DNA of 64,000 nt from Sphingomicrobium clamense (GCF_019264355.1 NZ_JAHVAH010000001.1:1596001-1660000); one strand, 5' to 3'; counted from the stretch's first letter, positions 47,404 through 56,875 are shown. Notes: a model not told the origin generated them from the sequence alone. Program-made: numbers and translations.

Positions 47404-48812
47404 TTCACGTCGCCTTCACCGGGCTGGCCGAGTTCGAAGTCGGTTACCGGACGCAGCGTCGGGTTGCTGGACTCGTAGAGCAAGGCGCCGTCGATCCAGA
47501 CTTTTTCGGGGCGGGTGTAGATGCTGTAGGGATTGCCGTTCCAGAGAACGACATCGGCCATCTTGCCTTCCTCGAGGCTGCCGGTCTTGTCGTAGATTCC
47601 CAAGGACTTGGCGGGGTTGGCGGAAAGCCATTGCCAGGCTTCGGCGTCGGTAATCTGGAGGCCCTGTCGGCGGCCCGCGGCAAGCGCCTTGGCGGCTTCC
47701 TGGTTCAGGCGCTGGATGCCGTCGGCGCTGTCCGAATGGACGATGGCGCAAGCGCCCGCGGCGTGAACGTAGGGGATGTTCTCGACGATGCCGTCATAGC
47801 TTTCCATCTTGAAGCCGTACCAGTCGGCCCACATCGCCGCGCAGACATCGTTTTCGCGCAAAAGGTCGGCGATCTTGTAGGCCTCGACCGCGTGCTGGAA
47901 GCTGGTGACGCGATAGCCGAATTCCTTGGCCATCTGCATCATCAGGCTCATCTCGTCGGCGCGATAGCAGTGATTGTGGATGCGGATGTCGCCGTCGAGC
48001 ACGCCGCGCAGCGTGTCCATGGCAAGATCGCGGCCGGGCATGTCGCCGTCGCCCGCTTCATACTTGTCCCAGTCGGCGTCATATTCCTGTGCAGCGATCC
48101 AGGTTTCGCGAGTGACCGCGATATTGCCCATGCGGGTCTGCGGCCCGCCCTTGTCGCCATAGACGCGCTTGGGGTTTTCGCCGCAAGCCATCTTGAGCCC
48201 GTAGGGCGCGCCCGGGAACTTCATGTCCTGCACGCGGCGACCGAGCACGTTCTTTAGCGTGACCGAGCGGCCGCCGAACAGGTTGGCCGAACCGGGCAGC
48301 ACCTGGAAGGTGGTGATGCCGCCATTGGCGAGCGCGCGGGTGAAGCTGGGATCCTGCGGCCAGACGCTATGTTCGGTCCACACGTTGGGGGTCGCGGGGC
48401 CGGTCGCCTCATTCCCGTCGCTGTGGGGCGAGACGCCGGGCGCGGGATAGTTGCCCATGTGGCTGTGCACGTCGATGATGCCGGGGGTGACATATTTGCC
48501 GGTGCCGTCGAACACGGCAATATCCGCAGGGACAGGCGTGTCGGGACCGCCGACCGAACGGATTTTACCGCCGCTCATGAAGATCACGGCATTGTCGATG
48601 CGCCCGCCCGCGCCGTCGAACAGGGTCGCGCCGACGATCGCGGTCGGCGTGCCGGGATAGGGGCGGTAGGTGGAAGGATAAGGATCGTCATCGAAGGCGG
48701 TGGGTGGCGGGGTGCCGCTCGCGCTCTTCGTGTCCTTGGCCTCGCCTGCCTCGCAAGCGACGAGCGAGAGCGCAAGCGCCCCGCCCACGGCAACGCGTGT
48801 AATGGATTTCAT
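47400..48812 (-). CDS. Amidohydrolase family lipoprotein (metal ligands intact)
   Basis: 470 residues from ATG 48812 (MKSITRVAVGGALALSLVAC), whose lipobox LSLVAC predicts a lipid-anchored envelope protein. Metal ligands are visible: IDVHSHMG (HxH), HNHCYRADEM, TSFQHAVEAYK and IVHSDSADG. This is the imidazolonepropionase/prolidase-like subgroup of amidohydrolases, which often hydrolyse peptides or N-acyl amino acids. A POT peptide transporter gene lies just upstream, which suggests peptide use. The stop overlaps the start of the inactive partner. Confidence 0.87.
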   Translation of the reverse strand: MKSITRVAVGGALALSLVACEAGEAKDTKSASGTPPPTAFDDDPYPSTYRPYPGTPTAIVGATLFDGAGGRIDNAVIFMSGGKIRSVGGPDTPVPADIAVFDGTGKYVTPGIIDVHSHMGNYPAPGVSPHSDGNEATGPATPNVWTEHSVWPQDPSFTRALANGGITTFQVLPGSANLFGGRSVTLKNVLGRRVQDMKFPGAPYGLKMACGENPKRVYGDKGGPQTRMGNIAVTRETWIAAQEYDADWDKYEAGDGDMPGRDLAMDTLRGVLDGDIRIHNHCYRADEMSLMMQMAKEFGYRVTSFQHAVEAYKIADLLRENDVCAAMWADWYGFKMESYDGIVENIPYVHAAGACAIVHSDSADGIQRLNQEAAKALAAGRRQGLQITDAEAWQWLSANPAKSLGIYDKTGSLEEGKMADVVLWNGNPYSIYTRPEKVWIDGALLYESSNPTLRPVTDFELGQPGEGDVK

Positions 48813-48867
48813 GTACGGCCCCTGTTCGTTTCGATGTCGGGATCGAGCATGCCCGAGCGATGCCCAA

Positions 48868-48900
48868 AGGAAAAGGGGCGGCGCATCGCTGCACCGCCCC
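48868..48900 (-). terminator. Intrinsic terminator of the POT transporter gene
   Basis: GGGGCGG and CCGCCCC arms (48875-48881, 48894-48900) with a 12-nt loop; on the minus strand the stem is followed by TTTTCCTTT. It lies 25 bp past the POT stop and separates it from the amidohydrolase pair. Confidence 0.8.
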
Positions 48901-48924
48901 CGTTCGTCGAAAAGCGAACCGATC

Positions 48925-50517
48925 CTAGTGGGTCGGCTTGGTGGTCGGGTGAGTCCCAGCCTCCATCGCTTCCATGCCCGCTCCGGCTTCGCCTTCGAGC
49001 ACGTCTTCGTCATCCTTGAGCGTATCAAGGTGCATCAGCTTCTTCACGAAGGGCGCGAGGATCATGACGACCACGCCGATGCCCATCGCGTACCAGCCGA
49101 CGGTCGAATAGACGTCGAGCACGACCTGCTTGCCGGCTTCTTCGCCGACGCCTTCGGCACCCGTCGCAGAAGCGATGAGGCCCGCGGCGAAGTTGCCGGT
49201 CGCCGACGCGAAGAACCAGGTGCCCATGATGAGCGAGGCCATGTGGGCCGGGCTCAGGCGGTTCATCGCCGACAGGCCGACGGGCGAGAGGCAAAGCTCA
49301 CCCGTGGTGTGCAGCAGGTAGATGAGGAAGATGAAGATCACCGGCGTCGCGACACCGAGACCGACCGACTGCGCGCCCCACACGAGGACGAGGAAGCCGA
49401 GACCGACCTGGATCACCGCAAGGCCGAACTTCATCGGCGTCGAGGGTTCCCAACCGCGGCGTGCGAGCCACGTCCACAGCGCCGCGAAGACGGGCGCGAG
49501 GAGCACGATGTAGATCGCGTTGATCGACTGGAACATCGAGGCCGGAACACCGCCCGTATCGACGTGACGGTCGGTGAACAGGTTCAATGAGCTGCCCGCC
49601 TGTTCGAACAGCGCCCAGAAGACGATCGACACGAAGATCAGGAACATGGCCGCGAAGATGCGGTCACGGTCGTCGGGCGAAAGCCGCGCGACGGCGATGT
49701 AGAGCACGTAGGCGACCAGACCGAGGCCGAAGATCGCGAGCACCCAACCGACGAGGTCCTGATACTGGATCGCGAGCCAGCACAGCGCCACCATGGCGAG
49801 GCCAAGGGCGTAGATGCCCATTTCCTTGCCGCCCTTGAGCGCTTCCGGATCCTTGGGTTCGCCACGGCCGAGGAGCAGCGGCTTGCCCCACATGAAGACG
49901 ATCAGGCCCAGGAGCATGCCGATGCCCGCGGCACCGAAGCCGTAGGACCAGCCATAGGTCTGTCCGAGATAACCGCAGAGCAGCGAACCGAGCGCCGCAC
50001 CGACGTTAATCCCCATGTAGAAGATGGTGTAGGCCGGGTCGCGGCGGATGTCGGTACGCGGGTAAAGCTGTCCGACCATCACCGAGATGTTGGCCTTGAG
50101 GAAGCCCGAGCCGACGATGATCAGCGCGAGGGCGAGCCAGAAGACGTAGATGATCGTGCCGTCCTGTCCTCCATCGCCCTCGAAGGCCATAAAGAAGTGA
50201 CCGAAAGTCAACAATACGGCGCCGAACAGCACCGCCTTTCGCTGTCCCAGCCAGCGGTCGGCCAGATAGCCGCCGACGACCGGCGCGATGTACACGAGCG
50301 CGGTGTAGGCACCGTAGATGATCGATGCCTCGCTGTCGGAGAACATCCAGTGCTGGACGAGGTAGAAGATGAGCAGGGCGCGCATCCCGTAATAGGAAAA
50401 GCGCTCCCACATCTCTGCGAAGAACAGGACGAACAGCCCCTTGGGGTGACCCAGGATGGTCCCCGCGCTGTCGCCATCAGGCAGTCCGGCGGCCGCGACT
50501 GCGTTTGTATTGGCCAT
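48925..50517 (-). CDS. POT-family proton-dependent oligopeptide transporter
   Basis: 530 residues with about 14 hydrophobic segments. The PTR2 signatures are ERFSYYGMRALLIFYLV (ExxERFxYY type), VVGGYLADRWLGQRKAV, GSGFLKANISVMVGQLY and FYMGINVGAALGSLLCGYLG. The C-terminus has a helix and an acidic tail. It imports di- and tripeptides with protons. Beside it lie the exported amidohydrolases, so peptide scavenging is a reasonable joint role. Confidence 0.93.
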   Translation of the reverse strand: MANTNAVAAAGLPDGDSAGTILGHPKGLFVLFFAEMWERFSYYGMRALLIFYLVQHWMFSDSEASIIYGAYTALVYIAPVVGGYLADRWLGQRKAVLFGAVLLTFGHFFMAFEGDGGQDGTIIYVFWLALALIIVGSGFLKANISVMVGQLYPRTDIRRDPAYTIFYMGINVGAALGSLLCGYLGQTYGWSYGFGAAGIGMLLGLIVFMWGKPLLLGRGEPKDPEALKGGKEMGIYALGLAMVALCWLAIQYQDLVGWVLAIFGLGLVAYVLYIAVARLSPDDRDRIFAAMFLIFVSIVFWALFEQAGSSLNLFTDRHVDTGGVPASMFQSINAIYIVLLAPVFAALWTWLARRGWEPSTPMKFGLAVIQVGLGFLVLVWGAQSVGLGVATPVIFIFLIYLLHTTGELCLSPVGLSAMNRLSPAHMASLIMGTWFFASATGNFAAGLIASATGAEGVGEEAGKQVVLDVYSTVGWYAMGIGVVVMILAPFVKKLMHLDTLKDDEDVLEGEAGAGMEAMEAGTHPTTKPTH

Positions 50518-50636
50518 GAATTTCTCTCCCCTGACGTGCCGATACTGGTGAGGGCACGCGAAATTGGTGTGCGCACCCTAGCGGCGAATCGTCGCCTGTG
50601 AAGGGCATTGTTGCAATTCGACGAACGTCGTCCGAC

Positions 50637-51218
50637 ATGGATTGCATGACCCTGAACGATACGAGCAGCCTCAAATCCCACCTCGCCACCCGCCGCTCGG
50701 GCCGCCCGCGCGACCTGGTCGAGCCGGGGCCGAGCGAGGAAGAACTGGCGGAAATCCTGCGGCTGGCGGCGCGCACGCCCGATCATGGCAAGCTGGTGCC
50801 CTATCGCTTCGTGGTGGTGGGCAAGGAGGCGCGCGACGCGCTGGCGGCGCTCTACGAGCAGGCGCTGCGCCGCGACGGCGCGCACGAGGCGAAGATCGCC
50901 AAGAGCGTCGCCAATGCGCATGCGGCGCCGACGCTGGTCATCCTCATCTCGTCACCGGTGCGCGATCACAAGATCCCGGTATTCGAGCAGGAACTGACCT
51001 GCGGCGCGGCGGGCATGAACCTGCTCCACGCCGCGCATGCGCATGGTTATGTCGGCGGCTGGATCACCGGCTGGCCCGCTTACGACCTCGCCATCACTGA
51101 CGCCTTTTGCAATGAGGGCGAGCGGATTGCGGGGCTGATCTATCTCGGCACGTCGGCATGCGAGTTGGAAGAGCGCGAGCGGCCGGACATGGGGGGCATC
51201 GTCAGTCGGTGGGGGTAA
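50637..51218 (+). CDS. Nitroreductase family protein
   Basis: About 193 residues from ATG 50637 (MDCMTLNDTSSLKSH); ATG 50646 is equally possible. FMN-binding pattern of the small YdjA-like nitroreductases: LATRRSGRPRDLVEPGPSEEELAEIL, RTPDHGKLVPYRFVVV, CGAAGMNLLHAAHAHGYVGGWITG and LIYLGTS. Such enzymes reduce nitro groups or quinones with NAD(P)H. It is divergent from the POT gene. Confidence 0.87.
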   Translation: MDCMTLNDTSSLKSHLATRRSGRPRDLVEPGPSEEELAEILRLAARTPDHGKLVPYRFVVVGKEARDALAALYEQALRRDGAHEAKIAKSVANAHAAPTLVILISSPVRDHKIPVFEQELTCGAAGMNLLHAAHAHGYVGGWITGWPAYDLAITDAFCNEGERIAGLIYLGTSACELEERERPDMGGIVSRWG

Positions 51219-51273
51219 GGCTTCGCGAACGACTGCTATTAACTCTTATTTTTGTTGGGACGAATGTCTCAGC

Positions 51274-51290
51274 TGGGGTGGAAAGCGGAC
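51274..51290 (+). repeat. Partial copy of the dispersed palindromic repeat (right half)
   Basis: TGGGGTGGAAAGCGGAC matches the right half of the 52-bp repeat found at 53408, 54571, 56673 and 58302. The left half is degraded. It lies at the 3' end of the histidine kinase gene. Confidence 0.6.
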
Positions 51291-51293
51291 ACC

Positions 51294-52379
51294 TCAATGC
51301 TTTGGTGTGACCCTGAGCTCCATTCCCGTGCCAGAGGCGGTCCAAAGAGCATCGGCATTTAGTGAGTTCGCGAGTGAGTGAATCACTCTCGTGCCCAAAC
51401 CGGATTTCGACATAGCCTGCTCGGCGTCCAGTGCGGTGGCGGTGCCGTCGTCTTGGCAAACAATCGTCCACGATTGGGCGTCCCCCTCAACGACTACTGT
51501 GATGCTCCCTTCGCCGTCTTGGAAGCCGTGCTTAACGCTGTTGGATACGAACTCATTCACGATCAGGAGCATGGCATTCGCCAGCTGCGGCGTCGCTTTG
51601 ATTGCTTCAACGTAAATTGAAAGCTTTGCGTCATCTGGGATGAGAGATCGCAAGTCTGCCTGCACGCGCTCGAACAACGATCTCAAGTCGACACAATCAC
51701 CTGATTCCAACTCGTGCAATTCGGCGTGAAGCGAAGACAAAGATCGGATGCGCGTGCCTGCATCGTCCAATTCCATTTTCAATGTCTCGTTAGAAGTGCG
51801 ACGGGCTTTCATCGAAAGCATGGCACCGATCGAAGCCAACGAGTTTTTTACCCGATGATCGACCTCTCGTCGCAGCACTCGCTCCTGTTCGAGAGCAAGC
51901 CTAAGATTAAGCTCACTCATAACGTGTTTCGATAAAACTGTCAGGATTCTGCGCTGACGATCCGTCAGCCTTCGCGGTTTGTGATCCAAAACACATAGGG
52001 TCCCCAGAGGGAGGCCATTCGCCCCCTTAAGCACCGCTCCCGCATAAAAGCGAAAGCCTGGCTCGGACGTGCATAAGGGGTTGTCCGCCATCCGCTCATC
52101 CTGGAGCGTATCGGGAATTTCCACGAAATCGCCTTGAAGGATGACGTGGCCGCACAGGCTTGTTTCTATTGGAGTAGATCTCACGCCGAGGCCGACTTCG
52201 GCCTTGAACCACTGACGCCCCGCGTCGATAAAGTTCACGACCGAAACGGGTGCTTCGCAAATGTCCGACGCGATTTCAACGAGTTCATCGAAAACCTTTT
52301 CCCGCTCTGTGTCTAGAATCCCGTATCTGCGGAGCTCTCTTAAGCGCTCCTCTTCCTGGGGGTGCAGGCATGGTTTCAT
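51294..52379 (-). CDS. GAF-domain sensor histidine kinase (HisKA_2/HWE-like)
   Basis: 361 residues, no membrane segment. The GAF domain is at about 25-165 (ASDICEAPVSVVNFIDAGRQWFKAEVG, TSLCGHVI, GLPLGTLCVLD). The kinase part starts with EVDHRVKNSLASIGAMLSMKAR, the phospho-His box of the HisKA_2 type, and continues with the ATPase domain (LIVNEFVSNSVKHGF, GLGTRVIHSLAN). This class in alphaproteobacteria often feeds general stress signalling through PhyR-like regulators, but no cognate regulator is in the window. Confidence 0.88.
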   Translation of the reverse strand: MKPCLHPQEEERLRELRRYGILDTEREKVFDELVEIASDICEAPVSVVNFIDAGRQWFKAEVGLGVRSTPIETSLCGHVILQGDFVEIPDTLQDERMADNPLCTSEPGFRFYAGAVLKGANGLPLGTLCVLDHKPRRLTDRQRRILTVLSKHVMSELNLRLALEQERVLRREVDHRVKNSLASIGAMLSMKARRTSNETLKMELDDAGTRIRSLSSLHAELHELESGDCVDLRSLFERVQADLRSLIPDDAKLSIYVEAIKATPQLANAMLLIVNEFVSNSVKHGFQDGEGSITVVVEGDAQSWTIVCQDDGTATALDAEQAMSKSGLGTRVIHSLANSLNADALWTASGTGMELRVTPKH

Positions 52380-52508
52380 TCAAGAGGTCTAGCAGGATCA
52401 GTGAGTTTGTGAACCTACGCTAGATGTCCCGAGTTAGATCGTTGCCAGTCCGGTCGGATCCGCGGTGGTAAGCGGACATCGCTCCATCATCGATCGATCG
52501 ATCGGTGC

Positions 52509-52546
52509 AAAAAATGGAAAACCCGACCTTATCGGCCGGGCTTTCC
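52509..52546 (-). terminator. Intrinsic terminator after CHRD-like gene
   Basis: On the minus strand GGAAAGCCCG pairs with CGGGTTTTCC around a short internal loop, followed by ATTTTTTG. It lies 21 bp beyond the stop of the exported protein gene. Confidence 0.85.
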
Positions 52547-52566
52547 ATTGAGAAAGAGATGTCGCT

Positions 52567-53202
52567 CTACGGGGTTCTAAACTCGAGCGAGTCGTCATTA
52601 TCCCGTTCAAACGACCCGCAGGCAACGGGCAAGAAGGCTTTGTAGCCTGCGGTGCCGTCGGCCTCGCCAGGTAGGGTCCCGTCATTCTCTTCGAGAGTGA
52701 GGCCGTGAATGACGATTTCGGTCCGCCCCAGAGGCTGAAGATCGCCTCGCGTGGCATCTCCAGTAAAAGCGTTCCCTTTGGCACTTAGATCCAGCGTAAC
52801 TGTCCCACTGACCATACCGTCGCCGTCATCATCGATATCATTATCGCCACCACCAAGTGTAATTATGATGCCGCCATAGACGGCCGCGCCCTCAAGCAAT
52901 TCCAAGAAGCCATCTTCGTCAGTGTCTTGACTGGCGGTTGGGCAGGCGGCGTCCTTGACGCCCAGCCCATGAATATGAGCGGCATGAGGTTGATCCTCCT
53001 CAAGCCCCATCACGTCGTAAGTCACGTCAAGATATCGTCCCCGGGGTGACAACGTCACTGTGCCCGTTACGCCGCTCTCGTTCAGTGTCTGGAGATCCGC
53101 GGTATAGCTATCGTTCTGACGCGTGTCCTGCGCGGGCGCCGGCGCGCCTACCATTACGGCTCCAACCAAAGCCAATGCGAGTGGGTTCGTCTGCTTGATC
53201 AT
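52567..53202 (-). CDS. Exported CHRD-like domain protein
   Basis: About 211 residues from ATG 53202 (MIKQTNPLALALVGAV), chosen for GGAGAG upstream. The signal peptide ends at APAPAQ. The mature protein has the CHRD-like pattern: YTADLQTLNESGVTGTVTL, LDVTYDVMGLEEDQPHAAHIHGLG, and further beta strands. It is strikingly acidic, with a DNDIDDDGDG segment that could bind Ca2+. Two Cys (about 92 and 200) may form a disulfide. The function of CHRD domains in bacteria is not well defined. Confidence 0.72.
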   Translation of the reverse strand: MIKQTNPLALALVGAVMVGAPAPAQDTRQNDSYTADLQTLNESGVTGTVTLSPRGRYLDVTYDVMGLEEDQPHAAHIHGLGVKDAACPTASQDTDEDGFLELLEGAAVYGGIIITLGGGDNDIDDDGDGMVSGTVTLDLSAKGNAFTGDATRGDLQPLGRTEIVIHGLTLEENDGTLPGEADGTAGYKAFLPVACGSFERDNDDSLEFRTP

Positions 53203-53691
53203 CTTACTCTCCTGCACTTCCGGGACTTTACGTACTGAAATGCAGGTGAAGCGGGCCCACAGATCCACGGGTCTGAGGGTATTAACTTATTATTAACCAA
53301 GATTGTTCCGAGATGATTGTCCGGAGGCGCAGCAACAAGTGCTCATCAGTTCTAAACTTAGTCGCGTCGAATGCCGCCCCGCCTTTTGCGCGGTGGACCC
53401 GCCTTGTGTCCGCAGTTGGGTCGATCGCGGCACGGTCGCTTTTGGGGTGGAAAGCGGACTTTCTCGCCGAAAGCAAAATCTAGCGAAAAGCAGCCTCATC
53501 GTCCGAGTGTCGGAGGGGGCAAGCTTCTCTCGCGATACAGCTTTCGAGACGCTGTAAAGGCCGTCTGCCCATCACAAACGCCAATTCGATTGTGCGATGC
53601 AAAAGGACGATGTATTTGGCAACGATCCGGTCGGCTCCGGCTGACATAGACACGCTCTCGGGCGTTTCGTGGCCTTCATGAGTTTAAGTCG
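53203..53691. other. 489-bp stretch without a supported gene
   Basis: Between the CHRD-like gene and the TauE gene (divergent) I see no frame with a ribosome binding site and plausible composition. The stretch holds one full copy of the dispersed repeat (53408-53459). The rest has mixed composition and presumably contains two promoters. Confidence 0.5.
53408..53459 (+). repeat. Dispersed 52-bp palindromic repeat, copy A
   Basis: Arms GTCCGC (53408-53413) and GCGGAC (53454-53459), with the conserved internal blocks TTGGGTCG, CGGTCGCTTT and GGGGTGGAAAG. It is intergenic, on the same strand as copies B, C and D. Confidence 0.8.
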
Positions 53692-54468
53692 ATGTTTGAT
53701 GCGATTTCACCGCTCGCGGCCGCCCTGCTTCCCTTCATCTTGGTCGGTTTCGCTGCGCAGATTATTGATGGCGCACTTGGCATGGCTTTTGGGGTTATCA
53801 CCCAAACGATGCTGGTTAGCTTCCTTGGGGTGCCACCGGCAACTGCTTCGGCGAGCGTTCACCTCGTAGAAGTGTTTACTACGGGCACGTCTGGTGCGAG
53901 CCATCTGTGGCGAAAGAATATTGACTGGCCGCTATTTTGGCGCCTGGTGCCGGCCGGCGTCCTAGCAGGCGTGCTGGGCGCGTATGTTCTTTCAAGCGTG
54001 GATGCTTCGGCGGCAAAGCCAGTCGTAATGCTTTACCTCGCTGCCATCGGTATCTTCCTATTCTACAAGGCGATCTTCTTCGGGCGCCGGCCGCGCGTTA
54101 AAGATCCACGATACACAAGGCCGCTGGCATTTATTGGTGGCTTTCTTGATAGCGCCGGCGGTGGTGGCTGGGGACCAGTCGTTACGTCGAACTTGTTGGT
54201 GCAGGGGGGTAATCCGCGCACGACGATCGGCACGGTCAATTCGGCTGAGTTCCTTTTGACGCTAGCGGTGTCGATCACTTTCCTGATCACGCTCGGCGTC
54301 TCTGCATTCAGCAATGCCGTCACCGGCCTGATCATCGGGGGCGTTATTGCAGCACCCATCGGCGCAATTCTGACCAGCCGGATAAACGCCAGGTTGCTTC
54401 TCTTCATGGTCGCAACCGTGCTGACGGTCTCCAGCCTTTTCACCGTCGCCAAGGCATGGATATTCTGA
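53692..54468 (+). CDS. TauE/SafE-family permease
   Basis: 258 residues, about eight hydrophobic segments. Motif IIDGALGMAFGVITQTMLVSFLGVPPATASASVHLVEVFTTGTSGASHL and the second-half repeat GGFLDSAGGGGWGPVVTSNLLVQGGNPR are those of the larger SafE/DUF81 permeases. It is not adjacent to sulfur genes here, unlike the paralogue at 14526, so the substrate (sulfite, sulfoacetate or other anion) is open. The 3' end is followed by a 176-bp gap with repeat copy B. Confidence 0.87.
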   Translation: MFDAISPLAAALLPFILVGFAAQIIDGALGMAFGVITQTMLVSFLGVPPATASASVHLVEVFTTGTSGASHLWRKNIDWPLFWRLVPAGVLAGVLGAYVLSSVDASAAKPVVMLYLAAIGIFLFYKAIFFGRRPRVKDPRYTRPLAFIGGFLDSAGGGGWGPVVTSNLLVQGGNPRTTIGTVNSAEFLLTLAVSITFLITLGVSAFSNAVTGLIIGGVIAAPIGAILTSRINARLLLFMVATVLTVSSLFTVAKAWIF

Positions 54469-54570
54469 CCAGCACTTTTCTACTTAGCCAGATGACAATA
54501 AGAGCGGACGATCATGGATGTAGTGCTCATTTCATGGCCATTACCGCAGCCTAGTCAGAAATAGGTAAAG

Positions 54571-54622
54571 GTCCGCAATTGGGTCGATGACCGCCTGGTC
54601 GCTTTCGGGGTGGGAAGCGGAA
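54571..54622 (+). repeat. Dispersed 52-bp palindromic repeat, copy B
   Basis: GTCCGC (54571-54576) to GCGGAA (54617-54622), with TTGGGTCGATGACCGCC shared with copy D. It lies between two convergent genes. Confidence 0.8.
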
Positions 54623-54644
54623 GTTGAACGCGGGCGCCAAGACT

Positions 54645-56537
54645 TCACCGCAAGGTTCGCTTCCAGAAGGCGAGAACACGATCAAAGTGATCGGGATCCC
54701 GCATGACGATATGGTTGGTCTTTGGCAGCCTGACGGTCTCGTAGTCGGCACCAGCAGCGATCAGATCTCTTTCGAGTCTGTCGGTTACTTCTGGCAAAAC
54801 ATCGTCGTCGGCAAGTCCGTGTATGATTAGGAGCGGCCCACGCAGTTCGAGAAGACGGTTGGTCAGATGACCCTGCTCATAAGCTTCCGGACATTCTGAG
54901 GGGAGACATCCTTGGTAGGCTTCAACCGGCACTCGCATTTCGCTGACGTTGGTGTTCGGCGCGAGCATGATGCCGGCCTTAAAGAGATCGTTGCCCTCAA
55001 TCATCCCACGGAGAGCAAAGTAGCCGCCCCAGCTGTGCCCCATGATCCCGACACGATCCGGGTCGAGACGTTTATTTGTCTTAAGGAGAGCTTGAATAGC
55101 CGCAACATGATCAGGAATGACCGCAGCGCCAAATCTTCCGTCTTGCGCGTGTGCGAAAGCGGCCTCGCGTCCGGGCGTGCCGCGGGCGTCGATGAATACC
55201 GTCGCGAAGCCTCGCCTGGCCATTTCCATCGCTGCGATCATGGGCCGACCAACCGGGTCAGGCTCCGCCATTTGCGATTGGGGTCCTCCGTATATATGGT
55301 CGATTAGCGGGAACGGGCCCTCACCGTCGGGAGTGACGAGAATCGCTCGCAATCGATCTCCCTCGGCGCCCGGAAGCTCCAACTTCTCGACGCTGACTGG
55401 CAAGTCGGTAAGGAAGCCGACATCGGCAACAGTGTCTGGTTTGATCGGCTCGCCGCGATAATCGATCCATCGAAGAATGAGCGTGCTCGGCAGATCGGTG
55501 ATCTCCACGGCGATTCCTTCAGTCGTCATATCGGCAAAAAGAACGTAGGGCGCATCAAGCAGAGAAGCCGTTGCGAGCGTTACGAGATCAACCGAGCGAA
55601 GACGGTGTTTTGGCCACGTGGCATCACCGACGGCGGTCTTCACGATGGCGATTTGAGCGGTTCGGTCGATGCCGACGACTTCGAGCAGGATTTCGTCGTC
55701 GGGCAGGGAGACTGGCCAAGGGGTCGCGTTGCCGGCATAAGCGTAGAGCCGCCGCTTTCCACTTCGATCGCTGGTCCATAGAAACCGATCGTCATCGATC
55801 AGGAGCAACTTGTTGCTACCTTCAAAGCGACTGGAATAGAAATCGCCAAGGTCATAGCCCGCAATAGTCCAGTCCTCGGACCTCTCTTCCATAAGCAGCG
55901 TAACCGATCCGTCATCCAGATCGAAATGGTTCAGGACGACATGCCGCCCGGTTCGATCCGCCTCCAGATAACGCAAGCCGCGCCCGTCCGAATCGAAACC
56001 TGCGAGATAAAGATAGTCCATCGACAAAGGTAGCTCGACGCGGGTCCGACCGTCGCGTGAGAGCACAAACAGCCGCTTCTCGGGCAAGTCTTTTCCGGCA
56101 TAGCTGAACCGAACCGTTCGAGGAGCGCCGTCCATGTCCGAAATCGTGCTGGCATAGACCATCGAATCATCGATCATCTTTGCCGCTATCCATCTTCCGT
56201 CATCAGAAAGGCGCGCACCTTCAGCCGTCCATCGGAAGGATCCTTCCGGGCCGGCCAGCCGACGGGGGGCCTCGTCGACACGGCGAATTGTCAGTCCGCC
56301 ATCCTGGTTGTGACCGACGAACCATTGCCCGTCCGAACTCACCGCCTCCTTCAGAGGCGGATGATGAAGAAAGAGGCCGTCGTCGATCACACGTCGCTGA
56401 TCAATTCGTGCATCGAAATCAGGTGGCGCGGGCATTGCCGCCCTGACCTTCGGCATCAACGGCTCCAGTGTTTGTCCAGCCACTGGTGATGCAAGTCCAA
56501 GAAACAGTGCGATAGCAACTGTGCGGATCATACTCAT
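54645..56537 (-). CDS. S9-family peptidase (prolyl oligopeptidase-like), exported
   Basis: 630 residues. Signal peptide (MIRTVAIALFLGLASPVAGQ), a beta-propeller region (about 40-390) and a C-terminal alpha/beta hydrolase. The nucleophile is Ser in MGHSWGGYFALRG, the Asp lies in HGLADDDVLPE and the His in PKTNHIVM, a complete triad. The oxyanion-side motif IDHIYGGPQSQM is present. It cleaves peptides after proline or acylated residues. ATG 56537 sits against GGGGG, so ATG 56531 has better spacing. The gene lies in the region of small orphan genes. Confidence 0.87.
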   Translation of the reverse strand: MSMIRTVAIALFLGLASPVAGQTLEPLMPKVRAAMPAPPDFDARIDQRRVIDDGLFLHHPPLKEAVSSDGQWFVGHNQDGGLTIRRVDEAPRRLAGPEGSFRWTAEGARLSDDGRWIAAKMIDDSMVYASTISDMDGAPRTVRFSYAGKDLPEKRLFVLSRDGRTRVELPLSMDYLYLAGFDSDGRGLRYLEADRTGRHVVLNHFDLDDGSVTLLMEERSEDWTIAGYDLGDFYSSRFEGSNKLLLIDDDRFLWTSDRSGKRRLYAYAGNATPWPVSLPDDEILLEVVGIDRTAQIAIVKTAVGDATWPKHRLRSVDLVTLATASLLDAPYVLFADMTTEGIAVEITDLPSTLILRWIDYRGEPIKPDTVADVGFLTDLPVSVEKLELPGAEGDRLRAILVTPDGEGPFPLIDHIYGGPQSQMAEPDPVGRPMIAAMEMARRGFATVFIDARGTPGREAAFAHAQDGRFGAAVIPDHVAAIQALLKTNKRLDPDRVGIMGHSWGGYFALRGMIEGNDLFKAGIMLAPNTNVSEMRVPVEAYQGCLPSECPEAYEQGHLTNRLLELRGPLLIIHGLADDDVLPEVTDRLERDLIAAGADYETVRLPKTNHIVMRDPDHFDRVLAFWKRTLR

Positions 56538-56672
56538 CCCCCATCTTACTGATTGGAGGACACTCTATAGCTTCAACACAGTAATACAAAGCAGTGCTCG
56601 CCGTCGACGTGCGCGTGACCAATTTTCATTGGAGGCCGACAAGGATCGGCCTTCGATGCGATGTCAGCGAAC

Positions 56673-56724
56673 GTCCGCAATTGGGTCGTTGGCGGTACGG
56701 TCGCTTGCAGGCGTGGAAAGAAGA
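56673..56724 (+). repeat. Dispersed palindromic repeat, copy C (diverged)
   Basis: GTCCGCAATTGGGTCG at the left matches copy B exactly. The right side is diverged (GGCGTGGAAAGAAGAC), so the terminal arm no longer pairs fully. Confidence 0.7.
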
Positions 56725-56854
56725 CACGCACGTAATTGCCGATCTGCCTTTATCACGCCGCAATGCGCATCCATAACGCTAGGGCTACCAAGTTGCCGAC
56801 TACGGACTATCTGGCCCCAGGGCCGCTTCCTCACATCGCTGCTACTAGCCCGAA

Positions 56855-56875
56855 GCTGGATCGCGTTGATCCAGC
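56855..56875 (+). promoter_or_regulatory. Leader hairpin before cold-shock gene
   Basis: GCTGGATC (56855-56862), loop GCGTT, GATCCAGC (56868-56875): a perfect eight-base stem ending five bases before the AGGAAG ribosome binding site (56881-56886). It may modulate translation with temperature. Confidence 0.5.

Noticed and set aside
53303..53557. 84-codon frame on the plus strand
   Set aside because: It passes through repeat copy A, has no ribosome binding site and a Cys/Ser/Arg composition typical of random frames.
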